The translations under genes and the position numbers were made by a program. The notes below the pieces were generated by a model. That model ran no database searches. It worked only from the letters and a program-made list of their open reading frames with translations, and was not told where the DNA came from. From positions 1 to 37,713 of the forward strand of contig CANESS010000008.1 of assembly GCA_947441115.1 (NCBI GenBank): a stretch of DNA of 37,713 nt, read 5' to 3'. Source of the DNA: Saprospirales bacterium. GTDB taxonomy: Bacteria > Bacteroidota > Bacteroidia > Chitinophagales > JADJOU01. The first letter of the stretch is position 1. Every line of letters begins with the position of its first letter. Shown here piece after piece: positions 16,435-24,670 of this stretch.

Positions 16435-17059
16435 TTAAGTTTGAGATAGTTTGTTTCTAAGTTTGATATTATAATAGGTAGTAAAAATACTACCTGTGAC
16501 AGTAGTTAAAAACCAGGCCCAATAGCCAGGAAGGGCCAAGTTCACTATTAAAAAAGTAGTCACAGCTGCTATATATCCTCCTGAAATTTTATTGATATTA
16601 TGCTTAATTCTTTGGGCTTTGAGTTGCTGCATATCTTTAAATGAATTTAAGTCTCTGATACCCCCCAGAATGCCTAGGCTGCCAAATACGGTTAAAATAA
16701 TGTTTATTCGGCCTTGAATTAATGGTAACAACTATCTTGAGCAAACAATTGAGGATGAGAATATAGGCATGATAGGTGTCAATTTTGAGCTGATAGTCTG
16801 ACTTATTAACCATTAGACAGGGCCTTCCGCGGATAATATCATAGAGACTAAAAATTCCTATACACGGTAAAAATGGATTGAAATGAGATAGAAGGAGGCT
16901 CACAATACTCAAATCAAGAATAGCTACTACCATGCTATTATGAAATAGGATTCCCTCTCGGGTAGGAATTCGACCTCCCTTGATAGAAGCTGTAGATATA
17001 AAACCTGCTATCAAGCCAATTCCGCCAAATGCAGCGTGAAAATAAATGAAAATAAGATC
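16435..17059 (-). pseudogene. Frameshifted polytopic membrane protein gene
   Basis: Two overlapping open frames together make one multi-helix membrane protein. The 5' frame, open from 17059, reads FIYFHAAFGGIGLIAGFISTASIKGG, then FHNSMVVAILDLSIVSLLLSHFNPFLPCIGIFSLYDIIRG and ILILNCLLKIVV. The 3' frame, ending at 16435, continues INIILTVFGSLGILGGIRDL, then IKHNINKISGGYIAAVTTFLIVNLALPGYWAWFLTTVTGS. The switch falls near 16715-16740, so a single indel probably broke the gene. The first frame also lacks an ATG before the FHAAFGG helix; only ATT or a downstream TTG (17014) is available. The pattern (early His in helix 1, KGG loop, H-G-Y helix) resembles a Bacteroidota DUF2306-like family, with low certainty. 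A sequencing error is an alternative to true decay. Confidence 0.6.
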
Positions 17060-17143
17060 TCAATCAATGACTTATTTAAAAGATTAAACTTAATAAATAA
17101 ATTAGGACTTGAAAAAATAAATAGTTTATTCGACGAATTACTG

Positions 17144-17151
17144 TAAATTTG
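17144..17151 (+). promoter_or_regulatory. Bacteroidota -7 box for mreBCD
   Basis: TAAATTTG matches TAnnTTTG, 36 bases before the mreB ATG at 17188. The surrounding 17060-17187 is very AT-rich. Confidence 0.6.
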
Positions 17152-17187
17152 TATTTTTATAAAAAATTTAGACTCAGTTAAGCTTCA

Positions 17188-18216
17188 ATGAGATTATTTA
17201 ATTTCCTTACACAAGAGATTGCCATAGATTTAGGTACCGCGAACACTATTATCATGCACAATGATAAAGTGGTAGTAGATCAACCTTCAATGGTAGCCAT
17301 AGACAAGACTACCGATAAAGTGATAGCTATAGGTGAAAAGGCTAGGCTGATGCAGGGGAAAGAGCACAGAAATCTAGAGGTGGTAAAGCCTCTGAAAGAC
17401 GGAGTTATCGCTAATTTCCACGCTGCTGAAAACATGATTAGAGGCATGATTGGCCTTATTTCCAAAAGTAATTTTTTTCAACTTCCCCCTAATTATAAAA
17501 TGGTTATATGTATCCCTTCAGGTATTACTGAAGTGGAGCTTAGAGCTGTTAAGGAGAGTGCTGAGCGAGCAGGTGGTAAGGAAGTAAAACTAATATATGA
17601 ACCCATGGCAGCTGCCATAGGTATCGGGATAGATGTAAAAGAGGCAGAAGGCAATATGATAGTAGATATAGGAGGTGGCACAACAGAAATTGCTGTTATA
17701 GCCTTGTCTGGAATAGTCTGTGATCAGTCCATTCGCCTAGCTGGTGATCAGCTAACTAAGGACATTATGGATTATATGAAAACTCAGCACAATCTCAATA
17801 TTGGAGAGCCTACAGCAGAGGCTGTTAAGAAAAATGTAGGTTCGGCTTTAACCCATTTAGATAATCCACCACCAGAATACCCAGTGCAGGGAAGAGATAA
17901 TGTTATGGGCATTCCAAAGCAGATCATCATATCTTATCATGAGATAGCAGATGCCTTAGACAAATCTATCCAAAAAATAGAAGAGTCTATACTCAAAGCG
18001 TTGGAGACTACTCCACCTGAATTAGCAGCAGATATATTCCGCACAGGTATTTATTTGACTGGAGGGGGCGCATTGCTCCGAGGACTTGATAAGCGTCTGA
18101 GTGAGAAAACTAAGCTAAAAGTACATGTAGCCGATGACCCATTGTTAGCTGTGGCTAGAGGCACTAATATTGCCCTAAAGAATATGGAAAATTTTGCAGC
18201 AGTACTCAAGAGCTAA
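17188..18216 (+). CDS. mreB: Rod shape-determining protein MreB
   Basis: A bacterial actin that forms membrane-bound filaments directing lateral cell-wall synthesis. The 342-residue protein has the N-terminal amphipathic MRLFNFLTQ, phosphate-1 motif DLGTANTII (residues 14-22), YEPMAAAIGIGIDV with the catalytic-site glutamate (about residue 138), phosphate-2 VDIGGGTTEIAV (159-170) and an adenosine motif LTGGGALLRGLDKRLSE near the C terminus. It leads an operon with mreC 16 bases downstream and mreD. The usual partners pbp2 (mrdA) and rodA are not in the next position; a cysN-like gene is. Confidence 0.97.
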   Translation: MRLFNFLTQEIAIDLGTANTIIMHNDKVVVDQPSMVAIDKTTDKVIAIGEKARLMQGKEHRNLEVVKPLKDGVIANFHAAENMIRGMIGLISKSNFFQLPPNYKMVICIPSGITEVELRAVKESAERAGGKEVKLIYEPMAAAIGIGIDVKEAEGNMIVDIGGGTTEIAVIALSGIVCDQSIRLAGDQLTKDIMDYMKTQHNLNIGEPTAEAVKKNVGSALTHLDNPPPEYPVQGRDNVMGIPKQIIISYHEIADALDKSIQKIEESILKALETTPPELAADIFRTGIYLTGGGALLRGLDKRLSEKTKLKVHVADDPLLAVARGTNIALKNMENFAAVLKS

Positions 18217-18232
18217 ACTATTCTAAGGTTCT

Positions 18233-19090
18233 ATGGGGAATATAATAGTCATCTTTCAGAGAGTATTTCCATTTTTAGTTTTTATTTTATTGCAGGCCAC
18301 TGCATTTTATATTATTTCTAGATATAATGACTATCATAATTCCAACATGATCAGTCGATCTAATTATTTGGCAGCTAATATCAACGAGAAAGTAGCTAAT
18401 GTGACTAGCTTTATCAATATGTCAGTGCAGAATGAAGCATTAGCTATGGAGAATGCTAAATTAAGACAAGAATTATACAGGACAAGCGCTCTTTTGAATG
18501 CCAAAATAGACGATTCTATTCTAGGCTTATATCCTGTTCAGCTCCCTAATTCTGCTAGGGTAGTTCATGGCAAGATAGTGAGTAATACCGTATCCCAATT
18601 GAGAAATTTTTTAATAGTAAATAAGGGAAGTACGGATGGAATAAAGAAAGATATGTCAGTAATTAGCGGCAAAGGCCCTGTAGGGGTAGTTATTGATGTG
18701 TCCGAAAATTTCTGCAGTATTATGTCTATTCTCAATAAAGATAATAATGTAAGTGTAAGAAATAAATCTACACTTAATATTGGTCAATTGAGGTGGAAAG
18801 GAGGAGATATCATGATTGCTGAGCTGGAGGAAATCCCCAAGCATATCAAGCTAAAGAAAGGAGAAATTATTGAAACGAGTGGGTACTCTAGTTATTACCC
18901 AGCAGGGCTACCAGTAGGTGTAGTAGAAAAATATTCAGAGGATAGTAAAAGTAATTTTGCGAATATAAAGGTTAGATTATATAATGATTTCACTAATTTG
19001 AGGCATGTATACTTAATAGAAAATATAGAAAGACCAGAAATTAGGAAGCTGGAAGATACTATTGCTAAATTTCAAAAAAATAGCAACTGA
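18233..19090 (+). CDS. mreC: Rod shape-determining protein MreC
   Basis: A 285-residue bitopic inner-membrane protein of the elongasome. It has one N-terminal helix (VFPFLVFILLQATAFYIISRY, about residues 11-31), a coiled coil (about 50-85, ending LRQELYR) and the periplasmic double beta-barrel, with GPVGVVIDVSENFCSIMSILNKDNNVSVRNK and a SGYSSYYPAGLPVGVVEKY stretch that is the family hallmark. The stop codon overlaps the mreD ATG by one base (TGATG). Confidence 0.94.
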   Translation: MGNIIVIFQRVFPFLVFILLQATAFYIISRYNDYHNSNMISRSNYLAANINEKVANVTSFINMSVQNEALAMENAKLRQELYRTSALLNAKIDDSILGLYPVQLPNSARVVHGKIVSNTVSQLRNFLIVNKGSTDGIKKDMSVISGKGPVGVVIDVSENFCSIMSILNKDNNVSVRNKSTLNIGQLRWKGGDIMIAELEEIPKHIKLKKGEIIETSGYSSYYPAGLPVGVVEKYSEDSKSNFANIKVRLYNDFTNLRHVYLIENIERPEIRKLEDTIAKFQKNSN

Positions 19091-19605
19091 TGAGCAGTAG
19101 GTGGATTAATTTAATTATTATTGGGTTGTCGGTAACTATTATGCAAATGCTGATTGGAAAAGGCTTAAATTTTTATGGATTATTTAATCCAAAAATGTAT
19201 CCTGTTTTTCTTCTACTATTACCGAGAAATATAAAGCCTGTATTTGCCATGCTTATCGGTTTCTTCTATGGTGCTCTCATAGATCTGCTATGCAATACCT
19301 ATGGATTTGGAATAGCGGCTTCGGTATTTATTTGTTTTATAAAACCATATATTCTGCAATATATCTATAATAAGTCAATAGAAGAGGAGAGTGAGATAAG
19401 TATAAAAGTGCAAGGAGAAAATTTTGTTTTGACTTATTTACTCATTGGATTGTTTTTGTTTCACCTATTCTATTTTTTTGTAGAGTTAGGTGAACTAGCG
19501 AATGTATTTTATATTTTATTTAAAACAATATTGAGTACATTACTAGCCTTATTACTCTATGTCATTTTTTATATGTTATTTTTTAGTATTCCTAAAAGAA
19601 AATGA
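19090..19605 (+). CDS. mreD: Rod shape-determining protein MreD
   Basis: A 171-residue polytopic membrane protein with about five helices. Its position directly behind mreC with a one-base overlap is the main support, together with the PKMYPVFLLLLPRNIKPVFAMLIGFFYGALIDL segment, which matches the MreD pattern of a Pro-containing loop followed by a GxxxGxxxD helix. Sequence conservation in this family is low. It is probably a structural partner of MreC at the membrane. Confidence 0.85.
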   Translation: MSSRWINLIIIGLSVTIMQMLIGKGLNFYGLFNPKMYPVFLLLLPRNIKPVFAMLIGFFYGALIDLLCNTYGFGIAASVFICFIKPYILQYIYNKSIEEESEISIKVQGENFVLTYLLIGLFLFHLFYFFVELGELANVFYILFKTILSTLLALLLYVIFYMLFFSIPKRK

Positions 19606-19647
19606 TATCTTAATAGAGCGCTAGTTATTTAATTTATAGAATCCAGT

Positions 19648-20937
19648 ATGAGTGAAAAATTTAGTAGTGCGAGTTATTTGAGCATGGAGCTTCTTCGTTT
19701 CACCACTGCTGGGAGTGTAGATGATGGAAAAAGTACGCTCATAGGAAGATTGCTTTATGATTCGAAATCTATCTTTCAAGACCAAATAGATGCTATAGAG
19801 CGAATCAGTATGCGTAAGGGCGAGGAGAAATTAAATCTAGCTTATTTTACCGACGGATTGAAAGCAGAATTAGAGCAAGGCATCACAATAGATGTAGCTT
19901 ACCGCTATTTCGCTACACCCAAGCGAAAATTTATTATAGCAGATACCCCAGGTCATATTCAGTACACTCGTAATATGGTGACAGGCGCCTCTACCGCCAA
20001 TCTCGCTATAGTATTAGTGGATGCTCGAAAAGGAATTATAGAGCAGACCAAGCGTCATTCCCTTATAGCTTCGCTATTGGGGATTCCCCATTTAGCTATC
20101 TGTATCAATAAAATGGATTTAGTAGACTGGGATGAAACTATTTACGAAAGTATTAAAACCGCTTATAAAGAATTTGCGTCTAAACTCTCTATCCGTGATG
20201 TACATTTCATTCCTATCTCTGCCTTGAAGGGAGATAATATCGTGCATAAATCAGAAAATATGCCTTGGTATGAAGGCACTACACTCATGTATCTTTTAGA
20301 AAATATCCATATAGCCAATGATAATAATATGGTGGATGCTCGATTTGCGGTGCAGGGAGTGATTCGCCCGCAGTCAGACAAGTTTCATGATTTCAGAGCA
20401 TTTTCAGGGCGTATGGTGGGAGGTATTCTGAGACAAGGAGATACTATCACGGTGCTTCCTTCTGGATTTACGAGTAAGATAAAATCTATCTATCAAGGTG
20501 AAAAAGAAATCAAGGAGGCATTCGTTCCGCAATCTATCTCAATACAACTAGAAGATGAAATAGATATCTCTAGAGGAGATATGATAGTACGTGAACAGAA
20601 TTTGCCTAGAAGAAGTCAAGACATAGAAGCTATGATATGCTGGATGAGCGAAAAGCCATTGGCTCCCGTCCAGAAATATGTTCTAAAACATACTACCAAA
20701 GATGTCAAGGCTATCGTAAAATCTATACAATATAAAATGGATATCAATAATCTGAGTCGAGTGCCAGATTCAACCTCTTTGGAAATGAATGATATTGGTA
20801 GGGTCTTGCTGCGATGTACTTCAGACCTATTTTATGATGCCTATTCTAAAAATAGAAATACCGGCAGTTTTATTTTGGTAGATGAAGCCACTAATGTGAC
20901 CGTAGGAGCAGGCACTATAAAAGATACGACTATTTAG
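19648..20937 (+). CDS. cysN: Sulfate adenylyltransferase GTPase subunit CysN-like, orphan
   Basis: A 429-residue translation-factor-type GTPase. G1 is AGSVDDGKST (residues 21-30), G3 DTPGH (99-103), G4 NKMD (154-157) and G5 near PISALKGDN. TDGLKAELEQGITIDVAYRYF and YDSKSIFQDQ are typical of CysN, which couples GTP hydrolysis to APS formation from sulfate and ATP together with CysD. Translation could also begin at Met13 (MELLRFTTAGSVDDGKST), the usual CysN start. The odd point is context: cysD normally lies directly in front, but here the preceding gene is mreD and the following one rdgB, and no other sulfur-assimilation gene is in the window. It is also shorter than E. coli CysN (475). Confidence 0.88.
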   Translation: MSEKFSSASYLSMELLRFTTAGSVDDGKSTLIGRLLYDSKSIFQDQIDAIERISMRKGEEKLNLAYFTDGLKAELEQGITIDVAYRYFATPKRKFIIADTPGHIQYTRNMVTGASTANLAIVLVDARKGIIEQTKRHSLIASLLGIPHLAICINKMDLVDWDETIYESIKTAYKEFASKLSIRDVHFIPISALKGDNIVHKSENMPWYEGTTLMYLLENIHIANDNNMVDARFAVQGVIRPQSDKFHDFRAFSGRMVGGILRQGDTITVLPSGFTSKIKSIYQGEKEIKEAFVPQSISIQLEDEIDISRGDMIVREQNLPRRSQDIEAMICWMSEKPLAPVQKYVLKHTTKDVKAIVKSIQYKMDINNLSRVPDSTSLEMNDIGRVLLRCTSDLFYDAYSKNRNTGSFILVDEATNVTVGAGTIKDTTI

Positions 20938-20948
20938 CTTCTTGAAAC

Positions 20949-21524
20949 GTGGAGAAATTTATTTTTGCTACTTCCAATGCGAAAAAAATACAAGAAGTAA
21001 GAGGCATATTAGGCTCAAGCTATGAAGTATTGTCACTTGCAGATATTAATTTTGAAGGTGAGATACCAGAACCCTATGATACTATTAGAGAAAACTCTAT
21101 TTATAAAGCCAATTTCTTTTTTGAAAAAACCAATTTGCCATGCATAGCTGAAGATAGTGGATTAGAGGTAGATGCATTAGATAGAAGACCTAGTGCTTAT
21201 AGCGCCCGTTATGCTGGTGAAGAACGAAATGATATCACTAATTATAAAAAAGTGTTGACAGAACTCGGCGAATCGGAAAATCGTAAGGCCAGATTCATAT
21301 CTATCATTACATATAAAAACAAAGAAAGGGAAGTTGTGTTTGAAGGAAATATGGAAGGAGAGATTGCAAAGAGCCCACTTGGGTCAAATGGGTTCGGTTA
21401 TGATCCTATTTTCATTCCTGACGGCTATAATAAAACGAATGCTGAGCTCAGTCTCGAAGAGAAAAACGCTATTAGTCATAGAAAAAAAGCTCTGGATGAA
21501 TTGGTTAGGTATCTAAGAAGATAA
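20949..21524 (+). CDS. rdgB: dITP/XTP pyrophosphatase (Ham1/RdgB family)
   Basis: Hydrolyses non-canonical purine nucleoside triphosphates (dITP, XTP, ITP) to the monophosphate and pyrophosphate, keeping deaminated purines out of DNA and RNA. The 191-residue protein has the substrate motif FATSNAKKIQEVRGIL at the N terminus, CIAEDSGLEVDAL (about residues 65-77), PSAYSARYAGE and the C-terminal GSNGFGYDPIFIPDGYNKTNAELSLEEKNAISHRKKAL, all diagnostic. The start is GTG at 20949, 11 bases after the cysN-like stop, giving the usual family N terminus. Confidence 0.95.
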   Translation: MEKFIFATSNAKKIQEVRGILGSSYEVLSLADINFEGEIPEPYDTIRENSIYKANFFFEKTNLPCIAEDSGLEVDALDRRPSAYSARYAGEERNDITNYKKVLTELGESENRKARFISIITYKNKEREVVFEGNMEGEIAKSPLGSNGFGYDPIFIPDGYNKTNAELSLEEKNAISHRKKALDELVRYLRR

Positions 21525-21536
21525 ATCTACCCGAGG

Positions 21537-24509
21537 TTATAACCCCACCACTTTAAAAAATGCATTGACGAAAAGTGCACCATTGTTTTTATGCGGAGGG
21601 ATGTACATTTTAAAATCTTTGTTGCCTCTTAGTTTCATTTCTTGATCGGCCCAGAATAAAGGCCAGTCTAGGTTTTTGTTTGTACGCAGAATTTCACGTA
21701 TAGATTTGAGCATGGGGTCATTGATACTCATGGTACCTACTTGCTTAGTAGATAAGATTTGAGCGTCGGGTGACCGAACGAGCAGCTCAGATATTTTATA
21801 ATATCCCCCACAACTCCCCATAAAAATAAATTTAGGGCTACCTACCATCTGATCTATTGTTTTCTGACTATGATAGCTATGCCCTCTGTGGACGATGATG
21901 GATGGCTCTAGATTGTTATATACGAGGTAATCTCTTATTGCTTGCTGACCGGCTACTTCCTGCTGCGGCTTATTAGCGAATATATCGTAATCATTGCCTT
22001 CTAACGACGAAATATAGCAGTAACTACCTAAATCTTGGATATACCATTTGGGCATGGATCTAAACATTTGAATATAATTATTAAATGAAGCTACACCATC
22101 TCCATCATTATAAAAAAAACTGACTTCTATTATTTTATTGTGTTTTTTCTTCAACTCTGCCACATCTATGTAGCTTAGAGAAAATTTAGAAAAGCTTTCC
22201 TTTTTCTGCTTGAACCAATCTTGTTGCACGAGCGCTCTATTCCCAATACTACTTGCTAATAGACTATATACAGCCATAGCTAGTTGATCCTTTCTAGTCT
22301 CTGCTAGATCGTATTCAGCTTTGATGATTTTCTGAACTGCAATTTGTATCTCAGAATGGTCACAGTTATTGACAAACTCACATACGACGGCAGCCTCTTC
22401 TATGCAATCAATATCGCTGAAGTCTATCTTAGTTAGTTTTTCCAAAAATTGCTGTCGAGATTCAGGCGTGCTATTTCTATAAAATAGCTCTGGGAATTTG
22501 TGAAAATTGGCCAAGAGGTTACAAAATTCTCTAAATTTATATTGATTGACCTTGGGAAGGAAATCTATCATACTGGTCTCTCCTAAATTTTGGATGAAAA
22601 CGGAGTAGCAGTTGTCAAAAGCAAATTGAAATATCTCTTCTTTACCTAGCACCATCAGAGAATAAATCTCCTTAGCATTAAATTGCTTGATCTCACGCAG
22701 ATTCGGATGTGACTGCGATGGATTATCATTAATGGACCTAATAAATTTGAGTGATAACTGATTCTGCTCTTCTTCTACACTATGAATACCTAGAGGATTT
22801 TTCTGAATAGTTATACTCATCAAGGTTTTGAGATATGGCACCTCTGACTGACCTATTCTATGGGCTTCGTCTACAGTGAGTTCTCTATTCAAAATTTTAT
22901 GAATGAGTGAATATGCCTTAGTACTATACTCGTATTGATTGAATATTCCTACGATGGCTTTAGGAATAGGCTCGGTCGAAGCTTGTATAGTTTTCGCAAT
23001 AACATTGTCAGCGTTCCCTAAATATTTTTTTATCGAATTAGGAGAGAAATAGGCTAATTTATTGAGTATATTGGGAAATTCAGGTAGGTTTTTAAGGGTT
23101 TCTTTATTTTTCAATATAATATGAGGATGGTAGGTAGCTAGATAATCTATGAATCGATTACCTATTGGGCTTTTAATAATTGATAATAGGTTGCTATCTA
23201 TTTTATTGATATTTCTAGCCCAAGATAGAAGTGAAAGTTGTGTTTTGTTAAGGTGAAAGGTATTGGTAATTGCTTTAGTCAATTCTTGCTTTTTCTGCTT
23301 TATTTCGGTTTCGTAATTATATTTTCGTTTGAACCAATCTTCATTTTTATGTGGTAGTCTAGTTTTAGAATTATCTAATGCTTGTAGACAATAATTTAGG
23401 CCATTTTCAGTTAAGATTTTTTTCAGATCATTTTCAAGATTCGACTCGAATATTTTATTGATGAAATTAATGAGAATGTATTCTGGGAGTATTTGTAAAA
23501 ACTCATCAGAAATTAAATCGTCATCAAATTTTGAAAGATACTTTAAAATAGCAGTATGTTCACTAGTATTGGCAGTCTCATTTTTGAGAACCATAAGTAA
23601 GAAAATTTCCTGCGTGCTAAATTGACTTAATACGGATTCTCCATTGTCAAAATATTCATCAAATACCCAATCTCCTTTTTTAGAGAGAAATTGCATAGCT
23701 GAAATACGCGCATAGGCAGTAGTATCAATAGCGGCAGCCAATAGTTTCTTAGTTAATACGTATTGATTCGATTTGAATTCCCACTCATGCGAGTCATTAA
23801 ATGAATTTTTGATAATGTCATCGAGAAGATAATAAAGCTCAGAATTAATGCCCATCCGGGATTTTATTTCAAGCACTTTTTTCACAATCTGACTACTGGA
23901 ATTGGATGCTAAATCTGCTAAATATGTATTTTTCTCTAATTGTCTTAGCCAGGGAATGGGGTCTAAACTGATAACTAAATTCATAATCTGACCGAAATCC
24001 TCTATCTGACCGAAATCCTCTATCTGACTATAGAATGACCGTGGATTTTCAATAGCCATTTGTACGAGAAATTGTTTGACCTCGGGGTCTTTTTTTAAAT
24101 AGGGTATGGCTTTTAACGCATCTTGAAAATTTTGTTTTAAAAAAACAGTCAGACTACCCTGATGCTTGTAGTAAAATATGGAAGGCATAAGGCGTATGGC
24201 CCGCCTGTAGTCATGTTCTTCTAGTTTTTTAGCTGCGTATAGATTAAGATTCACATCTTTTATGAGCAGGTAGAGATAATCATAATAAATGAGTTTCTCC
24301 GAATCCGTATATTGGTCTGTAATGGCCAATGATATCAGAGCCTCCTCAAAGTCATTGAAAAAAAGGGAATCTTTACTATTATAGGTTATAGTGGCTTTTA
24401 AAAATTCGGCTTCGATATTTGCCAATAGCTCTGGTTCTCTGTTCGGTGTTTCCGCAGACCAGCCTTGAGTGGCGATAATAGTTAATAAAAATAGTCCTAT
24501 TTGTTTCAC
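21537..24509 (-). CDS. Very large secreted protein with C-terminal putative caspase-like (clan CD) domain
   Basis: A 990-residue protein if started at the GTG (24509), which places the signal peptide MKQIGLFLLTIIATQGWSAE at the very N terminus; a TTG at 24533 would add eight residues. Most of the protein (about residues 30-800) is leucine-rich, helical and repeat-like, without a family I recognise. The last about 170 residues change character: IEVSFFYNDGDGVASFNNYI, then SIIVHRGHSYHSQKTIDQM and FIFMGSCGGYYKISELL. A His in a GH after a hydrophobic strand (His877) and a Cys in xSCGG after the next strand (Cys900, codon 21810-21812) match the dyad layout of caspase/gingipain/CHAT peptidases. Activity is inferred only. 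It is divergent from the OppC-like gene. An 18-bp tandem duplication lies near residue 170. Confidence 0.8.
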   Translation of the reverse strand: MKQIGLFLLTIIATQGWSAETPNREPELLANIEAEFLKATITYNSKDSLFFNDFEEALISLAITDQYTDSEKLIYYDYLYLLIKDVNLNLYAAKKLEEHDYRRAIRLMPSIFYYKHQGSLTVFLKQNFQDALKAIPYLKKDPEVKQFLVQMAIENPRSFYSQIEDFGQIEDFGQIMNLVISLDPIPWLRQLEKNTYLADLASNSSSQIVKKVLEIKSRMGINSELYYLLDDIIKNSFNDSHEWEFKSNQYVLTKKLLAAAIDTTAYARISAMQFLSKKGDWVFDEYFDNGESVLSQFSTQEIFLLMVLKNETANTSEHTAILKYLSKFDDDLISDEFLQILPEYILINFINKIFESNLENDLKKILTENGLNYCLQALDNSKTRLPHKNEDWFKRKYNYETEIKQKKQELTKAITNTFHLNKTQLSLLSWARNINKIDSNLLSIIKSPIGNRFIDYLATYHPHIILKNKETLKNLPEFPNILNKLAYFSPNSIKKYLGNADNVIAKTIQASTEPIPKAIVGIFNQYEYSTKAYSLIHKILNRELTVDEAHRIGQSEVPYLKTLMSITIQKNPLGIHSVEEEQNQLSLKFIRSINDNPSQSHPNLREIKQFNAKEIYSLMVLGKEEIFQFAFDNCYSVFIQNLGETSMIDFLPKVNQYKFREFCNLLANFHKFPELFYRNSTPESRQQFLEKLTKIDFSDIDCIEEAAVVCEFVNNCDHSEIQIAVQKIIKAEYDLAETRKDQLAMAVYSLLASSIGNRALVQQDWFKQKKESFSKFSLSYIDVAELKKKHNKIIEVSFFYNDGDGVASFNNYIQMFRSMPKWYIQDLGSYCYISSLEGNDYDIFANKPQQEVAGQQAIRDYLVYNNLEPSIIVHRGHSYHSQKTIDQMVGSPKFIFMGSCGGYYKISELLVRSPDAQILSTKQVGTMSINDPMLKSIREILRTNKNLDWPLFWADQEMKLRGNKDFKMYIPPHKNNGALFVNAFFKVVGL
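23986..24028 (-). repeat. 18-bp tandem duplication within the large secreted protein gene
   Basis: Two perfect 18-bp units (23986-24003 and 24004-24021, plus strand ATCTGACCGAAATCCTCT) and seven bases of a third (24022-24028). It encodes the repeated hexapeptide QIEDFG in frame. It looks like a recent slippage event. Confidence 0.9.
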
Positions 24510-24670
24510 GTAGAGTGCACTAAGGCCTTGCAAAATAACTCAATTTTCACCATTTGACCAGGAGTAGTTTTTTTTATTCACAGGTGTATAGAATTGCATA
24601 GGTTTTATCATTTTGAAGATAAAGCATATCTTTACGTAAAATTGAGAATTATAGTTAGATAATTTCCTTA

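Noticed and set aside
21535-21544. Perfect 10-bp palindrome GGTTATAACC between rdgB and the large secreted protein gene
   Set aside because: It overlaps the stop codon of the leftward gene, has no T-run and no loop, and is likely chance.
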